A stretch of DNA of 44,098 nt from Acidobacteria bacterium UBA2161 (GCA_002328835.1 DCWN01000011.1:1-44098), one strand, 5' to 3'; positions 6,922 to 16,397 are shown, counted from the stretch's first letter. Numbers and translations: made by a program. The notes: generated from the letters alone by a model not told the origin.

Positions 6922-9023
6922 CCATGCTCGGCCTGCACCCGCTCGATGCGGCAATCCTGCTCGGCTACCTGGCGCTGATCCTCTGGATCGGCCATCGTGT
7001 TGGCGCGCGGACCGGGAATCGCAGCGAGTTCTTCCTGGCCGGCCGCCGGCTGGGCGGCTTCTACCAGTTCTTCCTCAATTTCGGCACCTCGACGAACGCG
7101 GATCAGGCCGTCGCGGTCTCTCGGGAGATCTATCGTCAGGGCATCGGCGGGATGTGGATCCAGTATCTGGTCCTCTTCATCACGCCCTTCTACTGGTTCC
7201 AGACCCTGTTCTTCCGCCGGGTGCGGCTGACGACGATCGGCGACTACTTCACCGAGCGGTTCCAGAGTCCGTTCCTGGGCGGCGCATTCGCGGTCTTCAT
7301 CCTGCTCGTCTCGATCGTGGGCGGTGGCGCCGGGTTCATGGTGGCGGGAAAGACCTTCATGGCGGTCACGCCGAAGGCCGAAGTCGAGTGGACCGCGGAG
7401 GAGCGCGAGCAGGTCTTGGCCTTCCGCGAGTTCCGTGAGCTCAGCGATCGGCTCGAGGCCGGCCTGACGCCGGCCGAGCGCGGGCGCTGGGAGGAGCTGA
7501 ACGAACGAAACAAGCTCGGGCAGCTGGCCTCGTTCGCGTCGCACACCGACCCGCTGGTCTTCTACCTCGTCTTCGCGCTGGTCGTCAGCATCTACACGAT
7601 GCTCGGCGGCTTCCGGGCCGCGGCCGTGACCGACGCCATCCAGGGCGGGCTCATCGTCCTATTCTCGCTGATCCTGATCCCGATCGGGCTGTCGCGGGTC
7701 GGCGGCTTCGCCGGCCTCCACGCGACGGTGCCCGACTTCATGTTCGACCTGTTCGGCTCGGCGGCGCTCAGCGACTACGGCGCGCACACGATTGTCGCCA
7801 TGATCCTGGCGAATCTCGTGTCGATCATTGCCGTGGCCACCGGCATGCAGACCGCCGGATCGGCGCGCGACGAGATGACCGCCCGGCTCGGGATGATCGG
7901 CGGGATGTTCTTCAAGCGGTTCATCATGCTGTTCTGGGCCCTGGCCGGCCTGCTCGCGATCGGGCTCTACGCGGGCGATCTGCACGACCCCGACCTCATC
8001 TGGGGCTACATGACCCGGGATCTGCTGGTCCCCGGCGCGATCGGCCTGATGATGGTCGGCGTCCTGGCGGCCAACATGTCGACGCTGGACGCCACGTCGG
8101 TGTCGTACTCGGCGCTCTTCATCCGCAACCTGTACGAACCGCTGCGGCCCGGTCGCACTGAAGCGCATTACCTGATGATTGGGCGGCTGGTGATTCCGCT
8201 GACGCTGGCCGGCGGCGTCCTGGTGGCGGTGGTGGTCGACGATCTGCTGGAGCTGTTCCGCTACTTCATCTCTATTCCGGCGATCTTCGGCGCGTCGATC
8301 TGGCTGGGGTTCATCTGGCGCGGCGTCACGCGGACGGCCGTCATCGTCCAGGTGGCAATCTGCGTCGCGATCTATGCGATCATTCCCAACCTGTTCGCGT
8401 CGATGGACTGGTCGCGCCACGATCTTCGCTTCCTGGCAACGACGCGCGCGCGGACGGTACAGATAGACGAGCCGGCCCTGGCTGCGGACGTCGCTGCGGG
8501 CCGCGCGTCGCGCGTTGGAGAGCCGATCGCGCGTGTACGCGAGGTTCCACCGGCGGCGATCTTCTTCGACCAGGTGGCGCGCGAGAATCCCGCCGATCCC
8601 GAGTCGCCGCGCGTGGGCCTCGGCCGGTTCAACGCCGAAGTCTGGGTGTTGAGTTGGTTCGGATTCGACTTCCGTGACACGCCGCGCTCGTGGCTCGTCG
8701 CGCTGCGGTTCTTCTTCGACGCGCTGTTTCCGTTCGTGCTGCTGTTTCTGTTCAGCGCGTGGACCGCACCGGTGGCGCCGGCGGCGGTGGATCGGTTCTT
8801 CGCGAAGCTCCGGACACCAGTGCAGCCGACACCGGCACTGGAAGCGGCGGCGCTGGAAGCGGCCTACGCGGATCCGCGGCGGTTCGAAGACGAGAAGATC
8901 TTTCCGGGTTCGGCCTGGGAGGTCATGAAGCCGAGCCGGATCGACTATCTCGGCTTCGGTGGCAGCTGGGTCCTGGTGGGCGTGGTCGTGCTGCTGCTGT
9001 GGCTCATGGTGAACATCCGATGA
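6918..9023 (+). CDS. Sodium/solute symporter family (SSS) transporter
   Basis: A membrane protein of about 700 residues from the SSS family (LeuT fold), which imports sugars, sugar acids, inositols or similar solutes with Na+. The N-terminal helix LHPLDAAILLGYLALILWIG is followed by RTGNRSEFFLAGRRLGG, a typical SSS signature after the first segment. About 13 hydrophobic segments follow, ending with VLVGVVVLLLWLMVNI. Two long hydrophilic insertions stand out, at roughly residues 150-210 (Glu/Arg-rich, WTAEEREQ ... TPAERGRWEELNE) and 493-590. They make the protein longer than the usual 480-600 residues. Start is GTG at 6918 (GTGA overlap) or ATG at 6924. It presumably supplies the cytoplasmic enzymes around it with their sugar. 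A 37-nt gap separates it from the lyase gene. Confidence 0.9.
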   Translation: MTMLGLHPLDAAILLGYLALILWIGHRVGARTGNRSEFFLAGRRLGGFYQFFLNFGTSTNADQAVAVSREIYRQGIGGMWIQYLVLFITPFYWFQTLFFRRVRLTTIGDYFTERFQSPFLGGAFAVFILLVSIVGGGAGFMVAGKTFMAVTPKAEVEWTAEEREQVLAFREFRELSDRLEAGLTPAERGRWEELNERNKLGQLASFASHTDPLVFYLVFALVVSIYTMLGGFRAAAVTDAIQGGLIVLFSLILIPIGLSRVGGFAGLHATVPDFMFDLFGSAALSDYGAHTIVAMILANLVSIIAVATGMQTAGSARDEMTARLGMIGGMFFKRFIMLFWALAGLLAIGLYAGDLHDPDLIWGYMTRDLLVPGAIGLMMVGVLAANMSTLDATSVSYSALFIRNLYEPLRPGRTEAHYLMIGRLVIPLTLAGGVLVAVVVDDLLELFRYFISIPAIFGASIWLGFIWRGVTRTAVIVQVAICVAIYAIIPNLFASMDWSRHDLRFLATTRARTVQIDEPALAADVAAGRASRVGEPIARVREVPPAAIFFDQVARENPADPESPRVGLGRFNAEVWVLSWFGFDFRDTPRSWLVALRFFFDALFPFVLLFLFSAWTAPVAPAAVDRFFAKLRTPVQPTPALEAAALEAAYADPRRFEDEKIFPGSAWEVMKPSRIDYLGFGGSWVLVGVVVLLLWLMVNIR

Positions 9024-9060
9024 GCGCGCCGCGAACTGGCGTGCGAGGGGAGCGACGACG

Positions 9061-11379
9061 ATGCGTCTGAGCGGACGGATCATCACGATGGCGTTGGTGG
9101 GCAGCGTGCTACCGGGGGTCGCGTCCAGGTCAGCCGAGGCGCAGGTGCCGCAGTCGGCCTACCTGGAGTACGCGCGCAGCGCGGCCGACTGGACCTGGGA
9201 CAACCACGACGATCTGATTAGGCAGTGGCGCGAACGGTTCAACCCCGACAGCATCTTCGGCTATCGGCCACCGGGTCGCCTGCTCGAGATGGCGGTGATC
9301 TACGCGTATCTCTACGAGACCGAGGGCGCGGCGGTGTACGCCGACCGGGCCAAGCGGGTCGTCGTGGAGTACGGCAGCTACCGCACGCAGTATCCGCAGT
9401 CGGCGGTCGACCGGCGGCCCGACTATGCCGACGGGGTGCCCGCGCTACCGGACTTCTTCACGGTCATGCGCTACATCAAGGCGTTCGAGGCGCTCGATCG
9501 CCTCGGCCAGCTGTCGGCGGCGGAGGTGACGGCCGCGCGAGCGTTGATCGCCCACAGCATGGAGTACCTGCTTCGGACCGTCGAATGGGGCACGATGAAC
9601 CGGACGATGCTCAGGGCCGAGTCGCTGGCCTGGGCTGTCCGCGCGCTCCCGGATCACCCGCGGGCGGATGTCTGGCGGATGCAGGACCGCGCACTCTCCG
9701 ACGACAACTGGGGCAATTGGGAGATCGAGGACGCGACGATCTACCACGGCGTCTGGCTCTACGCGCTGATGGGACACGCCGATGTCACCGATCGGCTGCC
9801 CGCGCTGTTTCGCACCCCCGAGATCTACTACTACGCGCAGTACTTCTTGAATCTGATGGCGCCGGTCGGGATGGTGCCCGACTTCGGCGACGCGAACTGG
9901 CTGTCGAACTGGCAGCACTACTTGGTCTTCTTCGAGGCCGCGGCCGCGGCCTACGACGACCCGCAGCTGGAATGGGCCGCGAGCGTTGTTGCGGAACGGT
10001 TCGTCGACTTCGACGACGCCACCAACGTCGGCCTCGGCTACTTTCTCCTGGACTGTCATCGCTGGGGGCGGGACGGGATCACGCCCGAGGTGCCAGACAC
10101 GCTGTCGGCCGAGGTGATGGAGGACGTGCAGGGCAAGAAGATCGTCTTTCGCGACGGCTGGCAAGCGGATTCGACCTACCTGCTGCTCAACTACCGGGAC
10201 GAGGGCGACGGCGGGCTCAATTTCCGCGACTACCTCCGCGACACGATTCCGGTCGAGGAGGAGAAGATGACTCACGGCCACGCCGACGAGAACAGCCTGA
10301 CGCTGCTCATGTCGGGTGGGTCGGTCCTGCTGCACGACGGCGGCTACCGCGACTACATGCCGAGCGGGCCGTTCGGCGCCTACCGGCAGGACTACTTTCA
10401 CAACCGGCTCGCGGTGCGGCCGGAGAAGATCTGGATGGGGCAGGAGGCCGGGGAGGCCCGGCTCGACACGCCGGACCGGGTGCCCGGCCAGCCGATTCTG
10501 GAGTTCCTGCACAATGCCGGGTCGTACCGGCGGGTGCGGACGCAGAAGGTCGACTTCCTCACGCTGCCCGACGTCGACTACAGCCGGACCCGCATGATCG
10601 ACGACGGCTGGGGGTTCGAGTGGGACCGCGTCATCGCCTACGTCAAGGACCCGGAGCTGTTCGTCGTCTTCGATATCGTGAAGTCGCGGGTGGAGGAGTA
10701 CTTCACGATCGCCAATCTGTGGCACACACGGCAGATCCTGGCCCAGGGCGACCACTGGTACGACACCGGCTACGACCGGATCGGCGCGCGTGAGCTGCCG
10801 CTGGATCGCCACCTGCTGATTCACTTCCCGGACACCCACTTTCGCCTCGAGGGCGTCGAGCCGGAGACCCGGCACTACCAGGACGAACTGGTGATTCATC
10901 AGACGACGGCGCACCACTTCGAGCTGGGGGAGACCGAGGGCATGGTCACGGTGCTCGTGCCGCACGCGGCGGACGATCCGCCCGAGCCCTGGGTGGATCG
11001 GATCCGCTTGATCGAGCCCTCGCCCGCTGGCGCGGCGCTCGGCGTGGCGATCGAACTGGGGGAGAAGACGATCACGGTCGGTGTCAAGCAGGATCTTCGG
11101 ATGGACATCGCGCGGGACTGGCGCCGGCCGCGCTACACCTACGACGCGGGCCGCCTGACACTCGACGAGATCGAGACGAACGGTGACTTCGTCTTCGCGA
11201 CACGCGAAGGCAACGAGTTGAGCTACACGATCACGAATCTGACCCGCGCCGCCTACGGCGATCGGGTGTTGTACGAAGGCCGTCCCTCGTATTTCTACCT
11301 CGCATTCGACGGCAGCCAGGATGCCAGCGGCGTCGGCAAGATGCGCTACTGGCGCGACCGGGTGCAGCTTGCCCCCTGA
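9061..11379 (+). CDS. Secreted heparinase II/III-like polysaccharide lyase
   Basis: A 772-residue protein with a signal peptide (about residues 1-28, cleavage near RSAEAQ). An alpha/alpha-toroid N-terminal half (residues about 40-330) is followed by a beta-sandwich domain of the heparinase II/III-like type. The family signature H-x-H-x-D lies at residues 405-409 (THGHADENS), followed by GGSVLLHDGGYRDY. Such enzymes cleave uronic-acid-containing polysaccharides (glycosaminoglycans, alginate, others) by beta-elimination in the periplasm or outside the cell. The start has a GAGGGGAG ribosome site. It is the only gene of the operon with a clear export signal, so it probably makes oligosaccharides that are then imported. 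The exact polymer cannot be assigned. Confidence 0.82.
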   Translation: MRLSGRIITMALVGSVLPGVASRSAEAQVPQSAYLEYARSAADWTWDNHDDLIRQWRERFNPDSIFGYRPPGRLLEMAVIYAYLYETEGAAVYADRAKRVVVEYGSYRTQYPQSAVDRRPDYADGVPALPDFFTVMRYIKAFEALDRLGQLSAAEVTAARALIAHSMEYLLRTVEWGTMNRTMLRAESLAWAVRALPDHPRADVWRMQDRALSDDNWGNWEIEDATIYHGVWLYALMGHADVTDRLPALFRTPEIYYYAQYFLNLMAPVGMVPDFGDANWLSNWQHYLVFFEAAAAAYDDPQLEWAASVVAERFVDFDDATNVGLGYFLLDCHRWGRDGITPEVPDTLSAEVMEDVQGKKIVFRDGWQADSTYLLLNYRDEGDGGLNFRDYLRDTIPVEEEKMTHGHADENSLTLLMSGGSVLLHDGGYRDYMPSGPFGAYRQDYFHNRLAVRPEKIWMGQEAGEARLDTPDRVPGQPILEFLHNAGSYRRVRTQKVDFLTLPDVDYSRTRMIDDGWGFEWDRVIAYVKDPELFVVFDIVKSRVEEYFTIANLWHTRQILAQGDHWYDTGYDRIGARELPLDRHLLIHFPDTHFRLEGVEPETRHYQDELVIHQTTAHHFELGETEGMVTVLVPHAADDPPEPWVDRIRLIEPSPAGAALGVAIELGEKTITVGVKQDLRMDIARDWRRPRYTYDAGRLTLDEIETNGDFVFATREGNELSYTITNLTRAAYGDRVLYEGRPSYFYLAFDGSQDASGVGKMRYWRDRVQLAP

Positions 11380-12988
11380 GCGGCCGTCGACCTACCTGCG
11401 GACGGGCGACCCGGCGTTCGACGGGCTGTTCGAGACGGTCCGGAGCTTCCTCGAGCAGGACGTGATGGAGCTGGTGGTCGACGGTCGCCGCGTGAGCGGC
11501 TTCCGCACGCCGGACGCCCGCTCGATCTGGATCCGGGATCACGGCGACATGCTGCGGATGGGCCGCTATTTCCATGCCGATCCGACGAGCATCGTCGAAC
11601 ACTTCGCCGAGACGCAATCGGCCACAGGGCGGATCTTCGACTACGTGACAACGTTCCCCGAGAAGCTGCCGTGCGAGCGGGAGAACTGGACGAAGTACGT
11701 CCGGGTGCCGGTTGAGGCCGACGTCGAGTACCGCTTCGTGAAGGCGGCCTGGCTGGCCTGGCAGGCGACCGGCGACGACGACTGGCTGCGGCGACATCTC
11801 CCCGCGATGGACCGGGCGCTGCGATACATCATGCGCCATCCCTGGTACTGGGATGCCGAACTGGATCTCGTGAAGCGGGCCTACACCATCGACACCTGGG
11901 ACTTCGCCTACACCGCCGGGCGCCACGACTGGCTGCAGTTCCAGATCGACGACCAGACGTTCTGGGGCATCATGCACGGCGACAACAGCGGCTACTACGA
12001 GGCGTTCCGGATCCTCGGGCAGCTGTACGCCCACGTCGGCGATTCGCCGCAGGCGGTCTACTGGACGAGGCAGGCCGAGGGGCTGAGGGCGCGCGCCAAC
12101 GAGATCTGCTGGAACGGCACCTTCTACACGCACTTCGTGAAGCGGACGCCTGTCGGCATCGGCGGCGTCGATGAGGCGTCTCAGCTCAGCCTGAGCAATC
12201 CGATCGACATCAACCGCGGGCTTGCGGATCGGGCGCAGGCCGTGTCGATTCTCGAGGAGTATCGCCGGCGCCGCGAGGCGACCACGGCGTTCGCCGAGTG
12301 GTTCTCGATCGACCCGCCCTTTCCCGACGGCGTCTTCGGCGACGACAAACTGGTCGGCGGCGCCTACGTGAACGGCGGCATCATGCCGCTGGTTGGCGGT
12401 GAGCTGGCCCGTGCGGCCTTCGAGCACGGGTTCGAGTCGTACGGTGTGGAGATCCTCAAGCAGTACTGGGAGCTGATCGGCACGGCCCAGGCCACCTATC
12501 TCTGGTACTTCCCCGACGGCCGGCCGGCGAGCGTCGAGGCCAGCACCAGTCCCGAAGCGCAGCCGACCGACGGATGGGGGTCGTCGGCGATGCTGTACGC
12601 GCTGGTCGAGGGACTGGCCGGGATCGCCGACGAGGGCCGGGGCTTCGACCGCCTGCGTCTCTCCCCTCGGTGGCCGGCGGCGGGCATCCGCAGTGTCGAC
12701 GTCCGGCTTGCCTACGCCGCGTCGGGTGCCGCGGCGGGCTACACCTACCGGGCCGACGCCAGCCAGATCACGCTCGACGTCGAAGCGCCGCCGAATGCGG
12801 ACCTGAGGCTGCACCTGTTACTGCCGGATGGTCAGACGGTGGTCGGCGTCACCGCCGCTGGGCGTCTGACGTCTCATCAGACGCGGGTCGTTGGCTCAAG
12901 CGTCTATGTGGACCTCGACCTCGAGGTGAATGAGGCCGGGAAGGTGGCGGTGGTGGTGGGCGTGGCCTCGGAGCCGTCGGCGTCATGA
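11369..12988 (+). CDS. Six-hairpin glycosidase-like protein
   Basis: About 539 residues, predicted to be an (alpha/alpha)6-barrel glycosidase of unassigned family. Visible segments include SIWIRDHGDMLRMGRYF, HFAETQSATGRIFDYV, RFVKAAWLAWQATGD, DTWDFAYTAG, GGAYVNGGIMPLVGGELARAA and a C-terminal beta-sandwich (RLRLSPRWPAAGIRSVDVRL onwards). This layout, with catalytic acids in a helical barrel and a small beta domain after it, is seen in several GH families acting on alpha-linked sugars. No signal peptide is seen, so it should be cytoplasmic. The start is uncertain: TTG at 11369 gives an 11-nt overlap with the lyase gene, while ATG at 11321 would overlap by 59 nt. The stop overlaps the next gene as ATGA. 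It is likely to trim imported oligosaccharides. Confidence 0.7.
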   Translation: MPPERPSTYLRTGDPAFDGLFETVRSFLEQDVMELVVDGRRVSGFRTPDARSIWIRDHGDMLRMGRYFHADPTSIVEHFAETQSATGRIFDYVTTFPEKLPCERENWTKYVRVPVEADVEYRFVKAAWLAWQATGDDDWLRRHLPAMDRALRYIMRHPWYWDAELDLVKRAYTIDTWDFAYTAGRHDWLQFQIDDQTFWGIMHGDNSGYYEAFRILGQLYAHVGDSPQAVYWTRQAEGLRARANEICWNGTFYTHFVKRTPVGIGGVDEASQLSLSNPIDINRGLADRAQAVSILEEYRRRREATTAFAEWFSIDPPFPDGVFGDDKLVGGAYVNGGIMPLVGGELARAAFEHGFESYGVEILKQYWELIGTAQATYLWYFPDGRPASVEASTSPEAQPTDGWGSSAMLYALVEGLAGIADEGRGFDRLRLSPRWPAAGIRSVDVRLAYAASGAAAGYTYRADASQITLDVEAPPNADLRLHLLLPDGQTVVGVTAAGRLTSHQTRVVGSSVYVDLDLEVNEAGKVAVVVGVASEPSAS

Positions 12989-15300
12989 CCGTCTCGCAGG
13001 CGCTCGCGCGCGTGCGGGAGGTGCGGATCGATGCCGGGGCGCAGCCGGCGATCGTACGAGCCGCGGCGCGGATCGCGAGCGAGGTCGGCGTCGAGGTGGT
13101 GACGGCGAGCGCGGATGCCGAGCGGCCCGAACCCGGCGTTTTTCGAGTGTCGCTGCGTGCCGCGGCGGACGACGATGCACGATCGCCCTCGGTCACGATC
13201 CGTCTCGAGGCGGACGGCTCTGGCGAACTTGCCGCGACGTCGGCCTCGGTCCTCTACGGCGCCGCGGTCAACCTCGTGACGCGTCTCGGCGACGACCCGG
13301 TCGAGACCTACCAGCAGGGGCAACGGCGGCCCGTCGCGTTCGCGCGGCAGCGGAGTCTGTTCGATTTCGTCCTGACGCAGGAGGGACGGATCCAGCACGG
13401 TCGGGACCCGGCGGCCTACATCGAGCGCCTGGCCGCGCGCGGGTTCACCCACGTCGAGGTGAACGGCCTGGCGGCGCCGGCGGCGCTCGAAACCGGCCCG
13501 CCCGGAGAGATCTACCCGATGTTCTACACCTATGGGCCGGCGCTGGACCAGTTCGTCAGCAGCCGGCTCAACGCCGGGCTGTATCCCGACGACTGGCTGG
13601 CGGCGAACCTCGCCAACCTCAAGGCCAACGCCTCGCACGCCGTGCGGCACGGCCTCGTACCCGGGCTGTTCTGCTTCGAGCCACGTTCGGTGCCCGAGGA
13701 GTTCTTCCGCCAGCACCCGATGCTGCGCGGTGCGCGAGTCGATCATCCGTTCCGCAGCTTCAAGCCGCGCTACAACATGACGATCACCCACCCAGCTGTC
13801 CTGGACCATTACGCGGAGATGATGGACCGGCTGCTTGCCCAGGTGCCAGAACTCGGCTTCCTGTCGATCTGGACCAACGACAGCGGGGCGGGATTCGAGT
13901 ACACCAAGTCGCTCTACGTCGGCCGGAACGGCGGCGCCTACCTCATTCGCGAGTGGAACGAAGACGCGGACATCGCGCGGACGGCTGGCGAGAACGCGCT
14001 GCGGTTCCTGCGCGTGCTGCGCGACGCCGGTCGTGCCCGCAACTCCGCCTTCAGGGTCATGACCCGGATGGAATCGTTCTACGGCGAGCACGACACGGTG
14101 TGGGCGGGGTTGGAGGACGGCGTCGAGGTCGAAAGTGCCTCACTGGTCGGGCGGGGCTGGGAGATGCCCTACACCCACCCGCGCTATCCCGATTCGCATG
14201 CGGTCAACGCCGGCACCGTGCACCAGGATCGATTCGACGCTCGCGAGGGCGAACTGCTGAAGGAGCTCGCGGCGCGCGGTGTCGACGCCGATCTCTATGT
14301 TGCCGCCGGCCCGCACGCGATCTTCGCGCCGCTTCTCGGCGTGCCGTACCCCCGGCTCACCGGGCGCCGGCTGCAGCTGCTGCATGCCAACGGCGTCAGG
14401 CATGTCGCGCACGTCGGGGGCACGCCGCCGCCGGGTGTCGTGCCGTTCGATCCCAATCATCAGATGGCGGCGGCGGTGCAGTTCGACCCCGAGGCCGACG
14501 TCGATCGCGAAGCCGAGCGGATGGCGGTCGCGTGGGCTGGCGCCCGGCTGGCGCCCGGGCTGCTCGACGCGTGGGCAGCCACCGAGGAGGCGATCCTCGC
14601 GTACCCCAACGTCGTCCCGCTGTACTCGATGTACGGCTTCGTCTGGTACCGGCTCTGGACGCGTCCCTTCGTGCCGAACATCGAAGCGATTCCGGACGCC
14701 GAGCGGGCGTACTACCAGGCCTACATGTGCACGACGCCCCACAATCCCAACAACGTCGACCTCAGCCGGGACGTCCTGTTTCAGCTGACGACGCTGGCGT
14801 CGTGTCGGCGAGACCTGGAGCGGTTCGACGCCCATGTCTGGGCGCCGATCGATCGGGCGGTCGAGCGGCTCGAGGTCGAGCGGGAACGGGCGCGGCGGAC
14901 GCTGGGTGCCATGAACGTGATCGAAGACCAGTGGGTGCGGATCCGCGCCCTGCGGTGCTGGCTGCGGACCCAGCGCAGCGTCGCCGCCTGGGTCGTCGGG
15001 GTCCACGGGTTCCTGGCCGCCCGCGCCGCGCATGACCGCGATGGGATGCGCGCCAGCCGAGCGCTGCTGCGGGAGATGATGCTCCGGGAGATCGCGAACA
15101 GCGAGGACCTGATCGATCTGGTCGGGTCCGGGGTCGAGTTCATGGCGACGACCGACCTGCAGGAGACGCCGCTCATTCACGGACGCAACCTCGACGTTCT
15201 GCTGCCCAAGCGGATTGCGCTGATGCGGGCGCATCTGGACGACGAGCCGTGGATCGACGGGCACTACATCGAGCGAAAGGCGGCCGAGGGTTCAGGCTGA
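12985..15300 (+). CDS. Glycoside-hydrolase-like protein with GH20b/GH67N-type domain and TIM barrel
   Basis: A 771-residue protein without a signal peptide. Residues 1-100 look like the alpha/beta domain that precedes the barrel in GH20 and GH67 enzymes (LEADGSGELAATSASVLYGAAVNLVTRL). The centre appears to be a TIM barrel: YIERLAARGFTHVEVNGLA, GLFCFEP, then SIWTNDSGAGFEY at 294-306 with candidate catalytic residue Asp299, and FRVMTRMESFYGEH. The last 250 residues are helical (DLERFDAHVWAPIDRAVERLEVERERARR). This arrangement recalls alpha-glucuronidases and hexosaminidases, but the core motifs are not those of GH20, GH67 or GH115 as I know them. I therefore call it only a glycosidase-like protein, possibly of a new family. 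The ATG overlaps the upstream stop by four bases; it is the last gene of the operon. Confidence 0.6.
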   Translation: MTVSQALARVREVRIDAGAQPAIVRAAARIASEVGVEVVTASADAERPEPGVFRVSLRAAADDDARSPSVTIRLEADGSGELAATSASVLYGAAVNLVTRLGDDPVETYQQGQRRPVAFARQRSLFDFVLTQEGRIQHGRDPAAYIERLAARGFTHVEVNGLAAPAALETGPPGEIYPMFYTYGPALDQFVSSRLNAGLYPDDWLAANLANLKANASHAVRHGLVPGLFCFEPRSVPEEFFRQHPMLRGARVDHPFRSFKPRYNMTITHPAVLDHYAEMMDRLLAQVPELGFLSIWTNDSGAGFEYTKSLYVGRNGGAYLIREWNEDADIARTAGENALRFLRVLRDAGRARNSAFRVMTRMESFYGEHDTVWAGLEDGVEVESASLVGRGWEMPYTHPRYPDSHAVNAGTVHQDRFDAREGELLKELAARGVDADLYVAAGPHAIFAPLLGVPYPRLTGRRLQLLHANGVRHVAHVGGTPPPGVVPFDPNHQMAAAVQFDPEADVDREAERMAVAWAGARLAPGLLDAWAATEEAILAYPNVVPLYSMYGFVWYRLWTRPFVPNIEAIPDAERAYYQAYMCTTPHNPNNVDLSRDVLFQLTTLASCRRDLERFDAHVWAPIDRAVERLEVERERARRTLGAMNVIEDQWVRIRALRCWLRTQRSVAAWVVGVHGFLAARAAHDRDGMRASRALLREMMLREIANSEDLIDLVGSGVEFMATTDLQETPLIHGRNLDVLLPKRIALMRAHLDDEPWIDGHYIERKAAEGSG

Positions 15301-15319
15301 CAGGCGGAGCCGGGAGCGG

Positions 15320-16324
15320 CTAGCAGCCGAGAAAGAGGTCCCGCCCCTTCACGAGGCTCGTCATCTTCCGGTCGGCGACGCTGCGGGGCAGCATCCAGAA
15401 CCCACAGTCGGGGTGGACCCAGCGGATCCGGTCTGGGCCGAGGACCCGGGCGGCGCGTTCGATCCGGTCCGCCACGATCTCCGGCGTCTCGGCTTCGTTG
15501 TCCTTGATGTCGATGACGCCCACGCCCAGGGCGAGTTCCGGTCTGAGATCGCGCAGCACCTCCAGCTCGTCGTATCCCCGGCGCGCGAACTCCAGGAGCA
15601 CGTGGTCGGCGTGCAGGGCATTCAGGAACGGCAGGAGATCGCGCCACGTGCCGTGCTGGATCGTCGATCCGCCGTAGTTGCCGAAGCAGAGGTGGACGGC
15701 CTTCCCGCCCGAGGCCGCGTCGAGGACGGTGTTGATCGGTTCGTGGGCCCAGTCCCGGTCCTCCGGGTGTCCGGTCAGGTTGGCCTCGTCCACCTGGAGC
15801 ACCGCCGCGTCGATCCCGCGAACCTGGTCGGCCAGGATCGCGGCGAGGTCGGCGCACAGCGCGCGCAGGTCGCCGTAGTGCCGGTCGAGCAGTGTCTTGG
15901 CGAGCATGTAGGGGGAGGTGACCGTGAACTTGATCGGGCGGTCGGTCAACGACGGCAGCAGATGGAAGTATGCCGCCAGGTCGAGTGTGCCGGTGTCGAG
16001 CCGGTCGCGGACGACGCCGGCGGGCCGACTGCGAAACTCCATTCCGGGTTGTTGCCGGAACGCCGCGCGTTCGTCGGGCGTCAGATCGGCCGCGACGCCT
16101 CCCAGCGGATGGATGAAGAACTCGATCATCCCGTTCGTATCGGGATGGTTGACGTCGAAACGGGCCAGCTCGCCGTCGCCGACGACGTCGAGGCCCGCGA
16201 GCTCCTGGGTCTTGAGCACCACGAGCAGCGCGTCGCGCAGCGCCGGGCGCGACGGCATCGCCGTCAGCCAGGCCGGCGTCGGATAGGAGCCGACCGTTTC
16301 GGTGCGAATCGCGGGCACGGACAT
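15320..16324 (-). CDS. Stand-alone MetE-core (cobalamin-independent methionine synthase C-terminal) protein
   Basis: A 334-residue protein of the UROD/MetE superfamily, equal in size to the C-terminal catalytic half of MetE. The four zinc ligands of the family are all present: His211 and Cys213 in AVHLCFGNYGG, Glu245 in LLEFARRG and Cys307 in HPDCGFW, with spacings close to those of E. coli MetE. The N terminus TETVGSYPTP is the usual start of such core proteins. They transfer a methyl group to or from a zinc-bound thiol, but the donor is often unknown; without the N-terminal half, methyltetrahydrofolate need not be the donor. It converges on the sugar operon and is divergent from a small secreted protein. 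It starts 7 nt after a perfect minus-strand TATAAT, with no Shine-Dalgarno. Confidence 0.85.
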   Translation of the reverse strand: MSVPAIRTETVGSYPTPAWLTAMPSRPALRDALLVVLKTQELAGLDVVGDGELARFDVNHPDTNGMIEFFIHPLGGVAADLTPDERAAFRQQPGMEFRSRPAGVVRDRLDTGTLDLAAYFHLLPSLTDRPIKFTVTSPYMLAKTLLDRHYGDLRALCADLAAILADQVRGIDAAVLQVDEANLTGHPEDRDWAHEPINTVLDAASGGKAVHLCFGNYGGSTIQHGTWRDLLPFLNALHADHVLLEFARRGYDELEVLRDLRPELALGVGVIDIKDNEAETPEIVADRIERAARVLGPDRIRWVHPDCGFWMLPRSVADRKMTSLVKGRDLFLGC

Positions 16325-16331
16325 GGTGCGG

Positions 16332-16337
16332 ATTATA
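16332..16337 (-). promoter_or_regulatory. -10 element (TATAAT) 7 nt before the MetE-core start codon
   Basis: On the minus strand TATAAT is followed by CCGCACC and the ATG at 16324. There is no ribosome-binding site between them, so the transcript would be leaderless or nearly so. No clear -35 is present. Confidence 0.5.
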
Positions 16338-16397
16338 GCGGCAGGAGGCAGCGGGCTCTCGTGCGATATCCTGCAGCAGATGGAGGAGGGTGAAGCG

